Notes under the pieces: model-generated | The model's input: the letters and a program-made list of their open reading frames with translations, nothing else | Told to the model about the DNA's origin: nothing | Databases searched by the model: none | DNA from: Caldilineaceae bacterium | GTDB taxonomy: Bacteria > Chloroflexota > Anaerolineae > Caldilineales > Caldilineaceae | Reading direction: 5' to 3' | Assembly: GCA_022824025.1 (NCBI GenBank) | Contig: JAJEBF010000050.1 | Coordinates: forward strand, 37,973-101,972 | Length of the DNA stretch: 64,000 bases | Shown: positions 1 to 9,133 of the stretch, piece by piece | How the letters are laid out: each line of letters starts with the position of its first letter | Numbering within the stretch: position 1 is the stretch's first letter | Position numbers and translations under genes: made by a program

Positions 1-652
1 CTTCGAAAGGCCTGTCCCATGAAGTCTTGTTGCCGAAGGAGCGCTCGACCTTAGCGAAACGAAGGTAAAGGTTCTTGCGGTGGAACAGGTTGTAGGGGCG
101 TTTGATGAGGCAAGATTGGGCCAGAGCAAAGAAAAGCAATGCCCGGCGATAAGGATCTGTCACTGCGGCAATGTTGTGGATCGTCTGGTCAATCCACCGA
201 TTTTCGGTATCAGTGAAATAGATGTCTTGAAACGTATTCTGAACGAACGATGCGTAGTCGATATGTGAATGACGTTGTAATGCCCATTCACTATCTTCAG
301 GATGTATCAGAACAGAACTGTTTTCAACCAATGCCAGACCGAACTGGTGATTGAAACGGAGAATGTCATTATATGTAACCGATTTGCCCTCCTGTTTCAA
401 TCGGTAGCCAACAACGCCTGTTCCACCAAAGGCATCCAGCGTCGTATTAAAGTCCAACTCTCGAATCTGCGCCCAAATCCAGTTGACCAGCTTGGCCTTG
501 CTGCCCTGATACCGGGTGGAGGGGAAGCGCGTTCCGAGACGTTGAAACAGTCGTGGCTGATACATTGGGAGTATACCGTTCGCGTAATTTGCGTGAGTGC
601 TGGCTTGCCTGGACGTGCCAAGGGCAGCCTTATCCCTTCTGCTCGTCATCAT
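1..652 (-). CDS. D12-class adenine-N6 DNA methyltransferase, partial
   Basis: The frame is open from an ATG at 652 to the left edge, so only the first 217 or so residues are visible and the C-terminus is missing. The segment TRYQGSK (residues 46-52) followed by VNWIW is the N-terminal motif of D12-class methyltransferases. LDAFGGTGVVGYRLK (72-86) is the AdoMet-binding motif I, followed by YND. The catalytic DPPY motif should lie outside the window. Such enzymes methylate adenine in DNA, alone or with a restriction partner. No clear Shine-Dalgarno precedes 652; an in-frame ATG at 565 would still leave both motifs intact. The family call is confident; whether a nuclease partner lies to the left is unknown. 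Confidence 0.85.
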   Translation of the reverse strand, partial: MMTSRRDKAALGTSRQASTHANYANGILPMYQPRLFQRLGTRFPSTRYQGSKAKLVNWIWAQIRELDFNTTLDAFGGTGVVGYRLKQEGKSVTYNDILRFNHQFGLALVENSSVLIHPEDSEWALQRHSHIDYASFVQNTFQDIYFTDTENRWIDQTIHNIAAVTDPYRRALLFFALAQSCLIKRPYNLFHRKNLYLRFAKVERSFGNKTSWDRPFE

Positions 653-733
653 AGCATAGGGCAAAATCCGAAACCAAAGATAGTGGCAGACCGCCCCGTC
701 GCCTCTGTGAGAAGCGCGACTTCCGGCCCTTTA

Positions 734-762
734 TTGACACAGGCCAACCCCCTTGATACCAT
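734..762 (+). promoter_or_regulatory. sigma70-type promoter for the lytic transglycosylase
   Basis: TTGACA (734-739), a 17-nt spacer and TACCAT (757-762). The predicted transcription start near 769 leaves a leader of about 65 nt before the ATG at 835. Seen by eye only. Confidence 0.5.
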
Positions 763-834
763 TATTATATGATCGGCGACCCAACTGAAGTACGCACGCA
801 CAGAACGCCTCTCGCGGACTGAACTCACCCTGCA

Positions 835-3567
835 ATGACCTTCCGCCGATCCCCTCAACGCGCCGCATCCTATGGATCGCAGCGAAGACTGACGCTCCCC
901 TGCCTGGTTCTGGTTCTGTCCGCGCTGCTATTCGGCGGTTGCGGGAACAGACGCGCGGCCGGCACAGCTACGGCCATCGCCATCGCGACTGACGCCGCCC
1001 CTGGCGCTGTCGCGGCCGCCGCGGCAACCAGCCCGCCCGCGCCGACCAGGACGCCCGCGCCTGCCGCCAATGACACTGCGGCCGCCGCGCACGCGGCGTC
1101 GCCGACCCCTGACCCGCCGCAGCAGCGCAACGCAGCCCCCCGCCAGCGGGCGACGGTTGAGGTGTTCGCGCCGGCCTCCCCCTTGCAGCAGGCCGTCTGG
1201 CATCACGAGGTCGGCGACTACAGCGAGGAGCAGCGGCTGCTCAGGACGCTGCTGGCCGACCCCCAGATAACGCAGGCCGGGCGGCAGGAAGCGCGCTACC
1301 AGCTCGCGCTCTCCTATCTGGCCGACGAACAGCCGGCCTCCGCCGCGACCGTGCTGGAACAGTTCTCGCTGCAGGCCGGCTCGCTGCCGGAGGATGACTC
1401 TCTCCGCAGCCGCGCTGTCTTCCTGCGCGGGGAGGCGCTGGCCCGTTTGGGCCGCAACGCCGAAGCCGCCGCCGCCTACGAAGCGTTCCTGCAACAGCAT
1501 CCACAGGTCGCCGGCGTCGTGGAAGAGCGCATCGCCGACGCCTGGCTCGCGGCCGGCGACTGGCCGCAGGCGGCCAACGCGCTGCGCCGGGCGGCCAACC
1601 ATGCCGGCCGCGTCTGGGAAAAGGTTCGTCTTCTCGACCGGCTGGCCGGGGTCCTCGAAGGCCATGGCCGCTGGGGCGAGGCCGCGCCGGTCTACGATGA
1701 GATCCTCGCCGCAACCGAGCCTGCAGAGGAAGAGCGGAACCGGGACGAGGTCGAATTCGATGCGATCCTCGGCTACAGAGTGTGGAACATTCACCGGACC
1801 GGCTATCTGTACCGCGCCGGAACCGCCTACGCCACCGCCGGCGACGAGGAAACGGCCATCGCCCGCTGGCGGCTGGCTCTGGAGGAGGGGCCGGAAAGCA
1901 ACTCCGCTTACCAGTCCCTCATCCAACTGGTGAACCGTGACGTTCCGGTGGACCTTTTCGTGCGCGGGCAGATCGACGTCTTTGCCGAAGCTTACTTCCC
2001 GGCCGTCAGCGCGTTTGAACGCTTTCTGCAGGAATCCCCCCAGGACGAACGCGCCGGGCATGCCTGGCTGGGCCTTGGCCGCGCCCACATGGGGCTGGGG
2101 CAGTGGGACGAGGCCATTCGCGCCCTGGAACAGGTGATGAACTGGTATCCCGCCTGCGACTGTTTCGGCGATGCCTGGCTGACCAGGGCCCGGCTGGCCA
2201 GTGCGCAGGGTTCGCCCGAGGCAGCGCGCCGCATCTACCGCACCTTCGCCAGAGATCACCCCGACGACCCGCTCGCGCCCGAAGCCCTCTGGCTGAGCGC
2301 GCTCTCCGCCATCAGAACCGACCGTACTCTGGACATCGACTCCGGGAGCCATTCAGAGGCCACAGTCGACTTCCTGGTAGAGGCCGTGGCCGACCTGCTG
2401 ATGCTGGTGGATAGCTTCCCGGACAGCGCTCGCGCCCCGGATGCGCTGGCGGTGTTGGGGATTGGCGCCTTCACCTACGGCCAGTTCGGAGTGGCGATCA
2501 ACGGTTTTGAGCGTCTTCTGGCGGACTATCCCGGTGTGCGGTCGGGCACAGCAACCTACTGGTTGGGCCGCGCCAAGTATACTCTGGGCGAGAAGGACGC
2601 GGCCCGCGCCCTGTGGCAGGCCCTCGCGGCCGAGGCGCCGGAAACTTACTACGGTGTGCTGGCCGGACTGGAGCTGGCGCGGCAAGGCCATCCGGGTCAG
2701 GACCTCATTCCCCGCATGGACGCTGTGGCCGCGGCCGCGCTGCCGGGCGATGACGGCAGCCGCGCCTTTGCCGAAAACTGGTTGAAGACGCGGCACGACG
2801 GTTTCGACACAGTTGATGCCGCCGGCAGCGGCAACATGGGCCTGCCGCCGGCCGTAGCCGACGACCCGGCCCTGGTCGGCGGCGCGCTGCTGCTGGAGCT
2901 GGGTCTGCGCGCCGAGGGCCTGAAGCTGCTCGAACTGGGCTACTGGCGCTACCGCGACGATCCCGCGGCCCTGTTTCCGCTCATGCAGCGCTTCGAGACA
3001 ATGGGCGCAAACCGGCTCTCCATCAGCGCGGCCAACCGTCTGATTCAGCTCAGCCAGGCCCGGCATACCGCGGACGTGCCCCTCTTTATCCAGCAGTTCG
3101 CCTACCCCAGGCACTACTCCGCCCTTGTGGAAAAGGAAGCCGCGGACTTCGACATCGATTCGCTGCTCCTCTACAGCCTCATCCTCCAGGAGAGCCTGTT
3201 CGAGCCGCCGGCCCGCTCCTTTGCCGGCGCCCACGGCCTGACCCAGATCATCCCCACCACCGGCGCGGAGATCGCGCAGCGCCTCGGCTATCCCAACTAC
3301 TCCACCGGTCTGCTCAACCGTCCCTTCGTCAACGTTCGCTTCGGCGCGTACTACCTGCGCTGGGTGCAGGATTACGCCCGTGAAAACCCGGTCGCCGCCC
3401 TGGCCGGTTACAACGCCGGCCCCGGCAACGCCAGAACCTGGTTCGACCGCTCGGCGCCTGACGAAGCCCTCTTCATCGAGCGCATCCCCTACAACGAGAC
3501 CCGCCTCTACCTCCAGCGCATCCTGACGCACTATGCCCATTATCTGCGGATCTACGGGGGGTTTTAG
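835..3567 (+). CDS. TPR-containing soluble lytic murein transglycosylase, lipoprotein
   Basis: A 910-aa protein of the Slt70 type, which cleaves peptidoglycan glycan strands to 1,6-anhydromuropeptides. The N-terminus has a basic stretch, a hydrophobic helix and LLFGGC, a plausible lipobox. An Ala/Pro/Thr-rich linker follows (about 45-105), then a long alpha-helical region of TPR-like repeats (about 110-740), for example GLGQWDEAIRALEQV. The C-terminal SLT domain carries LILQESLFEP with the catalytic Glu near residue 786, then GLTQIIPTTG and AGYNAGPGNARTW, all family hallmarks. The start at 835 is supported by the upstream promoter and the signal sequence. The protein is longer than E. coli Slt70 because of the linker and extra repeats. 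It is transcribed alone; the next gene is convergent. Confidence 0.93.
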   Translation: MTFRRSPQRAASYGSQRRLTLPCLVLVLSALLFGGCGNRRAAGTATAIAIATDAAPGAVAAAAATSPPAPTRTPAPAANDTAAAAHAASPTPDPPQQRNAAPRQRATVEVFAPASPLQQAVWHHEVGDYSEEQRLLRTLLADPQITQAGRQEARYQLALSYLADEQPASAATVLEQFSLQAGSLPEDDSLRSRAVFLRGEALARLGRNAEAAAAYEAFLQQHPQVAGVVEERIADAWLAAGDWPQAANALRRAANHAGRVWEKVRLLDRLAGVLEGHGRWGEAAPVYDEILAATEPAEEERNRDEVEFDAILGYRVWNIHRTGYLYRAGTAYATAGDEETAIARWRLALEEGPESNSAYQSLIQLVNRDVPVDLFVRGQIDVFAEAYFPAVSAFERFLQESPQDERAGHAWLGLGRAHMGLGQWDEAIRALEQVMNWYPACDCFGDAWLTRARLASAQGSPEAARRIYRTFARDHPDDPLAPEALWLSALSAIRTDRTLDIDSGSHSEATVDFLVEAVADLLMLVDSFPDSARAPDALAVLGIGAFTYGQFGVAINGFERLLADYPGVRSGTATYWLGRAKYTLGEKDAARALWQALAAEAPETYYGVLAGLELARQGHPGQDLIPRMDAVAAAALPGDDGSRAFAENWLKTRHDGFDTVDAAGSGNMGLPPAVADDPALVGGALLLELGLRAEGLKLLELGYWRYRDDPAALFPLMQRFETMGANRLSISAANRLIQLSQARHTADVPLFIQQFAYPRHYSALVEKEAADFDIDSLLLYSLILQESLFEPPARSFAGAHGLTQIIPTTGAEIAQRLGYPNYSTGLLNRPFVNVRFGAYYLRWVQDYARENPVAALAGYNAGPGNARTWFDRSAPDEALFIERIPYNETRLYLQRILTHYAHYLRIYGGF

Positions 3568-3585
3568 CCAGGGGCGGGGCGCAGT

Positions 3586-3610
3586 GTGGTACAAACGTCA
3601 GGGCAGGTCA
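3586..3610 (+). repeat. solo terminal inverted repeat of the local IS3-family element
   Basis: GTGGTACAAACGTCAGGG followed by CAGGTCA closely matches the right end of the IS3-type copies ending at 22228, 34257 and 45680. No transposase sequence adjoins it. It lies between convergent slt and cobW genes and is probably the scar of a lost insertion. Confidence 0.6.
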
Positions 3611-3658
3611 GTCGTCAACCCCTGATCCTTTTGACGCTTTCTCTTTCCTATCTGCAGT

Positions 3659-4843
3659 TTACCGGCCTTTGCGCGTCCATTCCGTTCTGGCGGTCTTCTG
3701 CCTCATGGCAGCGGGGCGCGCCTCCGCGACGATACAGCCTTCCAACTGCGTGCTGAGCGTCTCAACATCCAGGCCACCATGCGAGGCGATCATCACAATC
3801 TGCGTGCGGGGCGGCTCATCGCCCCATTCCGCGGCCAGCGTCAGGCTGGCGCGTTTGCCCACCATTTGCAGAATCATCCTGCTGTCCGGCATTTCATGGA
3901 GCTGGATTACACCTTTCGCGCGGTAGACGGTATCGGGCAGATCCTCGAACGTCCCGCGTAGCGCCTTCAGCGACAGCGGTTTATCCGTCGTCCAACTCCA
4001 GGTGCTGAAGACCAGCGTGTGGTCGGTATGTTCATGGTGGTGCTGTTCGGCCTCATCGCGGTCATGGCGATGCCCGTCATCATGATCGTGATCGTATTCC
4101 TCCTCCACGTCATGCACATGCACATCGAGCTCGGCGCGCTGATGCAGGCGTTCCGGCGCATACCCGCCCACACCCAGCACCAGTTCCAGCGGCGCCTGTC
4201 CGTAAGTCACTTCCAGAATGCGCGCGCCCGGCACAGTGTGTCGAATCAGATCGGTTCTGAAGTCCACTACGTTGAGAAACACCTTTCTCATTTTCATTCT
4301 CGGCGCAATGCGTCGATTCAGTTCGGTCTTGATGTCTTCCAGCTCCTCTGCCGTGACCAGATCGACCTTGTTCAGGACCACGATGTCCGCGACGGCGATC
4401 TGATCCAGCGCCAGCGCGGCGTTTTCTCCGTCCAGTGTCAGGACATTTGCGGCATCCACGACGACCAGAATGCTGTCGAGCCGCACCAACGGTTTAATGT
4501 CAGGGAGCAGGAAGGCATTGGCGACAGCGATCGGATCGGATACCCCGCTGGTCTCGATGATGATGTACTCTGGGGGCTCCTCCCGCCGCAGCAGTTTGAG
4601 GGTTTCCTTCAGCAAGTCGCCGCGAATCGTGCAGCAAATGCAGCCGTTCGACAGATTGACCGTTTCGCCTTCAACACCGACGACGAACTGGGCGTCAATG
4701 TTAATCGCGCCAAAATCGTTCACCAGCAACGCGATCCTCAGGCCGTGATCGCCGTGCAGGATGTGGTTAAGCAGGGTGGTTTTGCCTGCGCCGAGAAAGC
4801 CGCTGAGAATCGTCAATGGCACCGGGAAATGATGGCGCTCCAT
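3659..4843 (-). CDS. CobW/COG0523 GTP-dependent metallochaperone
   Basis: A 394-aa P-loop GTPase of the G3E family; relatives deliver zinc, cobalt or other metals to client proteins. Visible motifs are Walker A GFLGAGKTT (15-23), the metal-binding C-x-C-C motif GCICC (67-71), and the guanine-specificity motif NKVD (158-161). A histidine/aspartate-rich stretch at about 242-275 is followed by a CobW C-terminal domain. The start at 4843 is chosen because AGGAGG lies 10 nt upstream; the frame stays open to 4948 but that extension is proline/alanine-rich and unconserved. The metal is unknown; the His-rich loop suggests zinc or nickel. No Zur-like operator was recognised. Confidence 0.92.
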   Translation of the reverse strand: MERHHFPVPLTILSGFLGAGKTTLLNHILHGDHGLRIALLVNDFGAINIDAQFVVGVEGETVNLSNGCICCTIRGDLLKETLKLLRREEPPEYIIIETSGVSDPIAVANAFLLPDIKPLVRLDSILVVVDAANVLTLDGENAALALDQIAVADIVVLNKVDLVTAEELEDIKTELNRRIAPRMKMRKVFLNVVDFRTDLIRHTVPGARILEVTYGQAPLELVLGVGGYAPERLHQRAELDVHVHDVEEEYDHDHDDGHRHDRDEAEQHHHEHTDHTLVFSTWSWTTDKPLSLKALRGTFEDLPDTVYRAKGVIQLHEMPDSRMILQMVGKRASLTLAAEWGDEPPRTQIVMIASHGGLDVETLSTQLEGCIVAEARPAAMRQKTARTEWTRKGR

Positions 4844-5146
4844 TGCAGGTGGTCCTCCTGAACTGTGATCCATGATAGGCCAGGCAGCCGCCGGCGCAGC
4901 CACGCAATCACGGCGCCCGTGCCATATGTCCGCTCGGACGTCGGGCACTGACTGCCAGACAGAGCTCCATGCGCCGGTTCACAGCATCCCCGTCTACACG
5001 CGCCGCTGTGCCAATGACGACGAGCTGCGAGTGCGGCGCTGCATCGTTCCCAACCATTCTGCGTTAAGGTCAGGTTGAAGCGTCTGCCTTCTCCCTGCGA
5101 AAGCCCCTTTTGGCCGGGGACATCAACGAGGCAATGGTCAGGCAGG

Positions 5147-5530
5147 TCATCTCCCACAGACATCACACCCTTCAGCCTGGAAGTAGACCAGAAGCAAAGA
5201 GTCCTCCCCCGCTTCTGTCGGAATCCTGGGCGCGCCATCGATAGATGCGTCATAGAGACCGACCGTCAGGCGCAGAGGGCCCTCCGGCAGGGTCGGTGGT
5301 ATTGGCACTGCGACGCTTTTCAGGACCTGCGAGCTATCAAGAGCGAGCGCCGTGTCCCATCGGGCGGCCAGGCTGCCGGTTTCGTCGAGCAGGCGCAGGC
5401 GTATCTTTTCGCCGCCGGTCAATGCTGTCGGGTCTCCGCTCCATTCCATGTGGACGATCAGCATGCCGCCAACCATCTGGGGTGGGGGCAAAACGCGTTG
5501 GGCGGGGCGGACCTGCTGGTTTTGCGGCAT
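5147..5530 (-). pseudogene. C-terminal remnant of a larger protein (beta-rich domain)
   Basis: A 127-codon open frame with clear coding character, for example IRLRLLDETGSLAARWDT and LRLTVGLYD, reminiscent of the C-terminal beta-sandwich of large Chloroflexota membrane or glycosyltransferase-like proteins. The same frame stays open upstream to about 5623 without a good start codon or ribosome site, and then runs into a heptamer repeat array and a TGA. It therefore looks like the tail of a gene whose front was lost. I do not recognise a specific family. The tail ends in C-x-x-C (CDVC). Confidence 0.4.
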
Positions 5531-5588
5531 AAAGGCGGCGGGGACTGGTGTCAGGGAGGCGTTGCGGGACCCATCCCCCGCGCAACTG

Positions 5589-5630
5589 CAGCACTCAGTG
5601 GTTAGGGGCCAGCGGCCAGCGGCTCATGAG
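5589..5630 (-). repeat. degenerate 7-bp tandem repeat array (minus orientation)
   Basis: Read on the minus strand: GCCGCTG GCCGCTG, then CCCCTAA CCACTGA and a decayed unit. It belongs to the same heptamer family as the arrays at 5687, 27712, 32691 and 55641. Confidence 0.5.
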
Positions 5631-5686
5631 AGATGCCTGCGCGCCTCTTTCGGGGCCGAGGATCCGGTGTTTCGAAGCGCGATCAG

Positions 5687-5728
5687 TCACTGAAAACTAC
5701 AAACTGACGACTAAAAACTGCCGTCTAA
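5687..5728 (+). repeat. degenerate 7-bp tandem repeat array
   Basis: Six contiguous heptamers: TCACTGA, AAACTAC, AAACTGA, CGACTAA, AAACTGC, CGTCTAA. The core is NNACTNN. The array ends on the stop codon of the adjoining permease gene, so it forms the 3' end of that transcript. Confidence 0.65.
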
Positions 5729-6588
5729 CGGCCGGCGAGCCCGGTGAACTGCGCGCCCTGGACGAACTGACGCTGGGCGAAGAAGAAGATGATGATGACC
5801 GGCAGGATGGTGATCATGGACGCGGCCATGACGAGGTGCCAGAAGTTGCCGAAGCGGCCTTTGAACCAGAGGAGCCCGAGGGGCAGGGTGTACATTTCGC
5901 TCTTGGAAATGTAGATGAGCGGCTCCATGAAGGCGTTGTAGTGCTGCAGGAAGGCGAAGATGGTGATGGTGGCGACGGCCGGGCCGCAGAGGGGCGCGAT
6001 CACCTGCCAGAGGATACGGAAGTTGGAGGCGCCGTCGATCTTGGCGGCCTCGTCCAGTTCCAATGGCAAGGTCAACATGTATTGACGCATGAGGAATATG
6101 TAGAAGGCGGCCCCGAACCAGGCCGGCACCCACAGCGGGTAGAATGTCCCGACCCAGTTGATCTCTTTGAAGATGATGAAGACAGGGATCATCGTCACGA
6201 CGGCGGGCAGCATCATCGTCGCCAGCAGAACGGTGAAGACGAAGTCGCGCCCCGGCCAGCGCAAGCGCGAGAGGCCGTATGCGACCGTGAGCGAACTCAG
6301 CACCATGCCGATCGTCCCCATGATAGAGACGAAAAAGGAGTTGCGGATGAAGAGATGGAAGGGGAGGCGTCTGAAAACCTCGAAGTAGTTATCCCATTTG
6401 GGCTCGGTCGGGATCCATTCGATCGGCGTGATGAAGACCTGGCCGGGCAGCTTGAGCGATGTGCTGACCACCCAGGCAAGCGGCATGAGGAAGGTGAGCC
6501 CCAGTGCGATCATCGCAATGTGCAGGATGAAATGACCGATCCTCGTCTGCCTCTTTCGGGATTGGAGCAGGGTTGTTCTTGCAGTCAT
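5725..6588 (-). CDS. carbohydrate ABC transporter permease, MalG/UgpE type
   Basis: A 287-aa inner-membrane protein with about six hydrophobic helices. The EAA loop LDEAAKIDGASNFRILWQVIAP, which contacts the ATPase, lies near residues 187-208. It is the third gene of a leftward operon: binding protein (9051-7663), MalF-like permease (7595-6654), then this gene. No ATP-binding subunit is encoded nearby, so a shared MsmK/UgpC-like ATPase encoded elsewhere is likely. The ribosome site before 6588 is weak, and a heptamer array separates it from the upstream permease. The sugar cannot be told from the permease. Confidence 0.93.
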   Translation of the reverse strand: MTARTTLLQSRKRQTRIGHFILHIAMIALGLTFLMPLAWVVSTSLKLPGQVFITPIEWIPTEPKWDNYFEVFRRLPFHLFIRNSFFVSIMGTIGMVLSSLTVAYGLSRLRWPGRDFVFTVLLATMMLPAVVTMIPVFIIFKEINWVGTFYPLWVPAWFGAAFYIFLMRQYMLTLPLELDEAAKIDGASNFRILWQVIAPLCGPAVATITIFAFLQHYNAFMEPLIYISKSEMYTLPLGLLWFKGRFGNFWHLVMAASMITILPVIIIFFFAQRQFVQGAQFTGLAGR

Positions 6589-6594
6589 AACGTA

Positions 6595-6629
6595 ATTCGG
6601 CGGCCGGCGGCCGGTGTGAAGTGGTCAAC
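6595..6629 (-). repeat. heptamer-type GC-rich repeat between permease genes
   Basis: On the minus strand: GTTGACC, ACTTCAC, ACCGGCC, GCCGGCC, GCCGAAT, five 7-nt steps with loose similarity to the ACT/CCGG heptamer family. This is a weaker match than the arrays at 5687 or 55641. Confidence 0.35.
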
Positions 6630-6653
6630 GCTGTGCCCGGTCATTCGTCTCCT

Positions 6654-7595
6654 CTATAGCCTGCCTTCATAGTAGACCCAGCGATTGGCGAAAAAGAACT
6701 GGATCCCCGTGAAGATCATGATGATCAGGAACAGGATCCAGGCCAGCGAGGCGGCATAGCCCATGCGGAACAGCTCGAAGGCGTTGCGGTAAATGTAGAG
6801 CACCATGAAAAGGGTGGCGTTCTGCGGGCCGCCGTCGGTCATGATGAAGACGGTGGTGAAGACCTGAAAACTGCCGATTATGCCGATGATCATGTTGAAG
6901 AAGATGATCGGCGAGATGATGGGGATGGTTACGTTGATGAAGCGGCGCCAGGCGTTGGCGCCATCGATCTCGGCCGCCTCCTCCAACTCCTTGGGCACCC
7001 CCTGCAGACCGGCGAGGAAAATGATCATCTGGAAGCCGGTCAGCCACAGGCTCATGATGATGAGGGCGGGTTTGGCCCAGGCCGGTTCGAAGAGCCAGTT
7101 GATGGGCCCCAGCCCAAACCAGTGCAATACTTCGTTGAGCACGCCGAATTCAGGGTTGAGGATCTGGACCCAGACGACGGCAAAAGCGACAGCGGGTGTG
7201 ATGGAGGGCAGATAATAGATGGTGCGATAGATGCTGAGCCCGCGGATCTGCTGATTGAGCATCACCGCCAGCGCGAATGCGACGACAAGCTGCAGCGGAA
7301 CGCCGACGAAGGTGTAGTAGGCGGTATTGACGAGCGACTTGCCCACGAGCGGGTCGTTCAACATGCGCTCGAAATGGCCCGTCCCGATGAATCTGGGCGG
7401 CGCCAGCATGTTCCACCTGTGCAGGATCAGAAAAACGGAGTAGAGCATCGGCCCCACCCACAGCGCCAGGACGCCGAAGATGAAGGGGCTGGTGAAGAGC
7501 AGGCCGTCGCGCAGGTCGCGGCGTTGGGCCGCGGACATGCGGCGCCGGGTCTGCGGCTGGGTCTGGATTCCGGGCGTTGATGTGGTTGCAGTCAA
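6654..7595 (-). CDS. carbohydrate ABC transporter permease, MalF/UgpA type
   Basis: A 313-aa permease with about six membrane helices and the EAA loop LEEAAEIDGANAWRRFINVTIP near residues 206-227. It pairs with the MalG-type permease downstream. Translation appears to start at TTG (7595), preceded by GGGAG; an in-frame ATG 18 codons later (7541) is an alternative that loses only a polar N-terminal tail. A strong palindrome lies between the binding-protein gene and this one and may lower read-through, so that binding protein exceeds permease. Confidence 0.93.
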   Translation of the reverse strand: MTATTSTPGIQTQPQTRRRMSAAQRRDLRDGLLFTSPFIFGVLALWVGPMLYSVFLILHRWNMLAPPRFIGTGHFERMLNDPLVGKSLVNTAYYTFVGVPLQLVVAFALAVMLNQQIRGLSIYRTIYYLPSITPAVAFAVVWVQILNPEFGVLNEVLHWFGLGPINWLFEPAWAKPALIIMSLWLTGFQMIIFLAGLQGVPKELEEAAEIDGANAWRRFINVTIPIISPIIFFNMIIGIIGSFQVFTTVFIMTDGGPQNATLFMVLYIYRNAFELFRMGYAASLAWILFLIIMIFTGIQFFFANRWVYYEGRL

Positions 7596-7620
7596 AGAGG
7601 CGCACTCCCAGATTGACGAG

Positions 7621-7655
7621 GAACCGGCGGCCAGTAACCGGTTACCGGCCGCCGG
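7621..7655. terminator. near-perfect palindrome between binding protein and permease genes
   Basis: Positions 7624-7655 form a 32-nt inverted repeat with a single mismatch pair (633/646), centred on TAACCGGTTA. It begins just after the stop of the binding-protein gene. It has no T tract, so it is better read as an mRNA-stabilising or attenuating stem-loop than a classical terminator. It also reads as five 7-nt units (GAACCGG CGGCCAG TAACCGG, then TTACCGG CCGCCGG). Confidence 0.6.
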
Positions 7656-7662
7656 GGACTTG

Positions 7663-9051
7663 TTATGCTCGGTCCGCCCAGTACTGGTCCAGGTGCGACT
7701 GGATTTCCGGCTGCGCGATCGCGAGCGCCTCTGCCGCCGACTCGGTCTGGCCCAGCAGTTTGTCCCACAGGACGGTGATCGGGCCGCCGCCGTAGGCCTG
7801 GAGCTGTGAGCCTTCGCCGAAGATCACGGAGATCGAGCTCTCGCGCATCGTGTTGGCGAACGCATCGGTGTTCTCGAAGCCATAGACACCGGAGGCGATT
7901 TCGCCCCAGATGTTGGCGATGTTGTCCGGTGTGCCGCACATGCGGCCGCCGTTGGCGATGATCGTCTGGCCCTCTTCGCCGAGAATGAACGAGATGAGGT
8001 CCCAGCCCTCATCCTTGTACATGGAGGGTGATGTGATCACATGGCCGTGGACGTGGCCGAAGGTGAAGTTTGTATCGGCTGTGCCCGTCGGCGCCTCGAT
8101 CACGTCGAAATTGATGCCCTCTTCGGTTGTGGCCAGTTCGCCCTGCAGGCGGGGCATCACCCACGGTCCTTCGAGGTACATGGCGACGCGGCCGGTATCG
8201 ACACCGACGCCGCCGCCCTCGACCACCTCCGGTCCGGGGCTCCAGTCGTTGGCAATCGCATCGTAGACCAGGTATTGGAGCGCGGAGGCGATGTCCTCGT
8301 TGTCCCAGTAGGCCTCGGTCGGCTCGGTAATGCGGTCCCACTCGATATGGCCGTTGCGGCGCATGAAGGTGGTGCTGCGGCCGTAGGCGCCGTTCCAGCC
8401 CTGCGCCTGTCCCCAACCGTAGAACTTGGTGCCGTCCTCTTCATAGGAGAGGTCCTGAATGATCTGCTGGAACTCTTCCCACTTCCAGCCCGGTTGTGGA
8501 TGGGCGACGCCCTTCTTGTCGAAGAGGTCCTTGTTGTAGTAGATCACCAGCGAGCCGGTGTCGGTGGGGGTCATGTAGCGGCCGCCCTGCCACAGCGTCT
8601 GGTTGTCGTAGTTTTCGCCGCCGGGGAAGAAGGCATCGGCGCCGTCGCGAGCGATATAGTCGCTCATGTCATAGATGACCTGGTTTTCGGCGTAGGCCTG
8701 CCATATCCAGCCCTGGAAGTAGAGGACATCGGCGGAGTCATCCGCGGCGAAGTTGGCCTGGATCTTCTCGTAGTAGCCGCCGGGATACTGCTCGACGGAG
8801 ACGCTGACGCCTTCGTTCTGTGCCATGTAGGCGTTGACCATGTTTTCATAGACGACCGCGTCCTGCACGTCGGCCCAGGCCGAGAGGCGCATCTCGATCA
8901 TCTCCATGCTGGCGCCTGCTTCGCCGCCGCTGTCACCGGCTGGCGCCGCGGCCGGGGCCGCGCAGGCCGCCAGCAGGGCTCCGCCCGCCGCCATGGCGCT
9001 TGCCTTGAGGAACGAGCGCCGGCTGATGGCGTTCTGTTGCAAATTGGACAT
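7663..9051 (-). CDS. carbohydrate ABC transporter substrate-binding lipoprotein
   Basis: A 462-aa family 1 (MalE/UgpB-like) solute-binding protein. The N-terminus has a Tat-like ISRRSFLKAS motif, a hydrophobic stretch and the lipobox LLAAC, followed by an Ala/Pro/Ser linker. The mature part starts with EMRLSAWADVQDAVVYENM, typical of the family. AAGGAG lies 9 nt before the ATG at 9051. First gene of the operon; a leader of at least 80 nt precedes it. The ligand is unknown; a PhyH enzyme encoded upstream hints at an oxidised or hydroxylated substrate. Confidence 0.94.
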   Translation of the reverse strand: MSNLQQNAISRRSFLKASAMAAGGALLAACAAPAAAPAGDSGGEAGASMEMIEMRLSAWADVQDAVVYENMVNAYMAQNEGVSVSVEQYPGGYYEKIQANFAADDSADVLYFQGWIWQAYAENQVIYDMSDYIARDGADAFFPGGENYDNQTLWQGGRYMTPTDTGSLVIYYNKDLFDKKGVAHPQPGWKWEEFQQIIQDLSYEEDGTKFYGWGQAQGWNGAYGRSTTFMRRNGHIEWDRITEPTEAYWDNEDIASALQYLVYDAIANDWSPGPEVVEGGGVGVDTGRVAMYLEGPWVMPRLQGELATTEEGINFDVIEAPTGTADTNFTFGHVHGHVITSPSMYKDEGWDLISFILGEEGQTIIANGGRMCGTPDNIANIWGEIASGVYGFENTDAFANTMRESSISVIFGEGSQLQAYGGGPITVLWDKLLGQTESAAEALAIAQPEIQSHLDQYWADRA

Positions 9052-9133
9052 TGACTATGCTCCTTAAAGGTTTGTGAATCGTAAGGTTGATTTGGCTAGT
9101 CGTTGACGAAATGAACTGATCTATCCCGCAAAT

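Noticed and set aside
4019..4861. 280-codon plus-strand frame opposite the CobW gene
   Set aside because: The apparent membrane-like start arises from reading the His/Asp-rich codons backwards.
9060..9133. Searched for a HicA toxin next to the HicB-like gene
   Set aside because: No frame of adequate length on either side.
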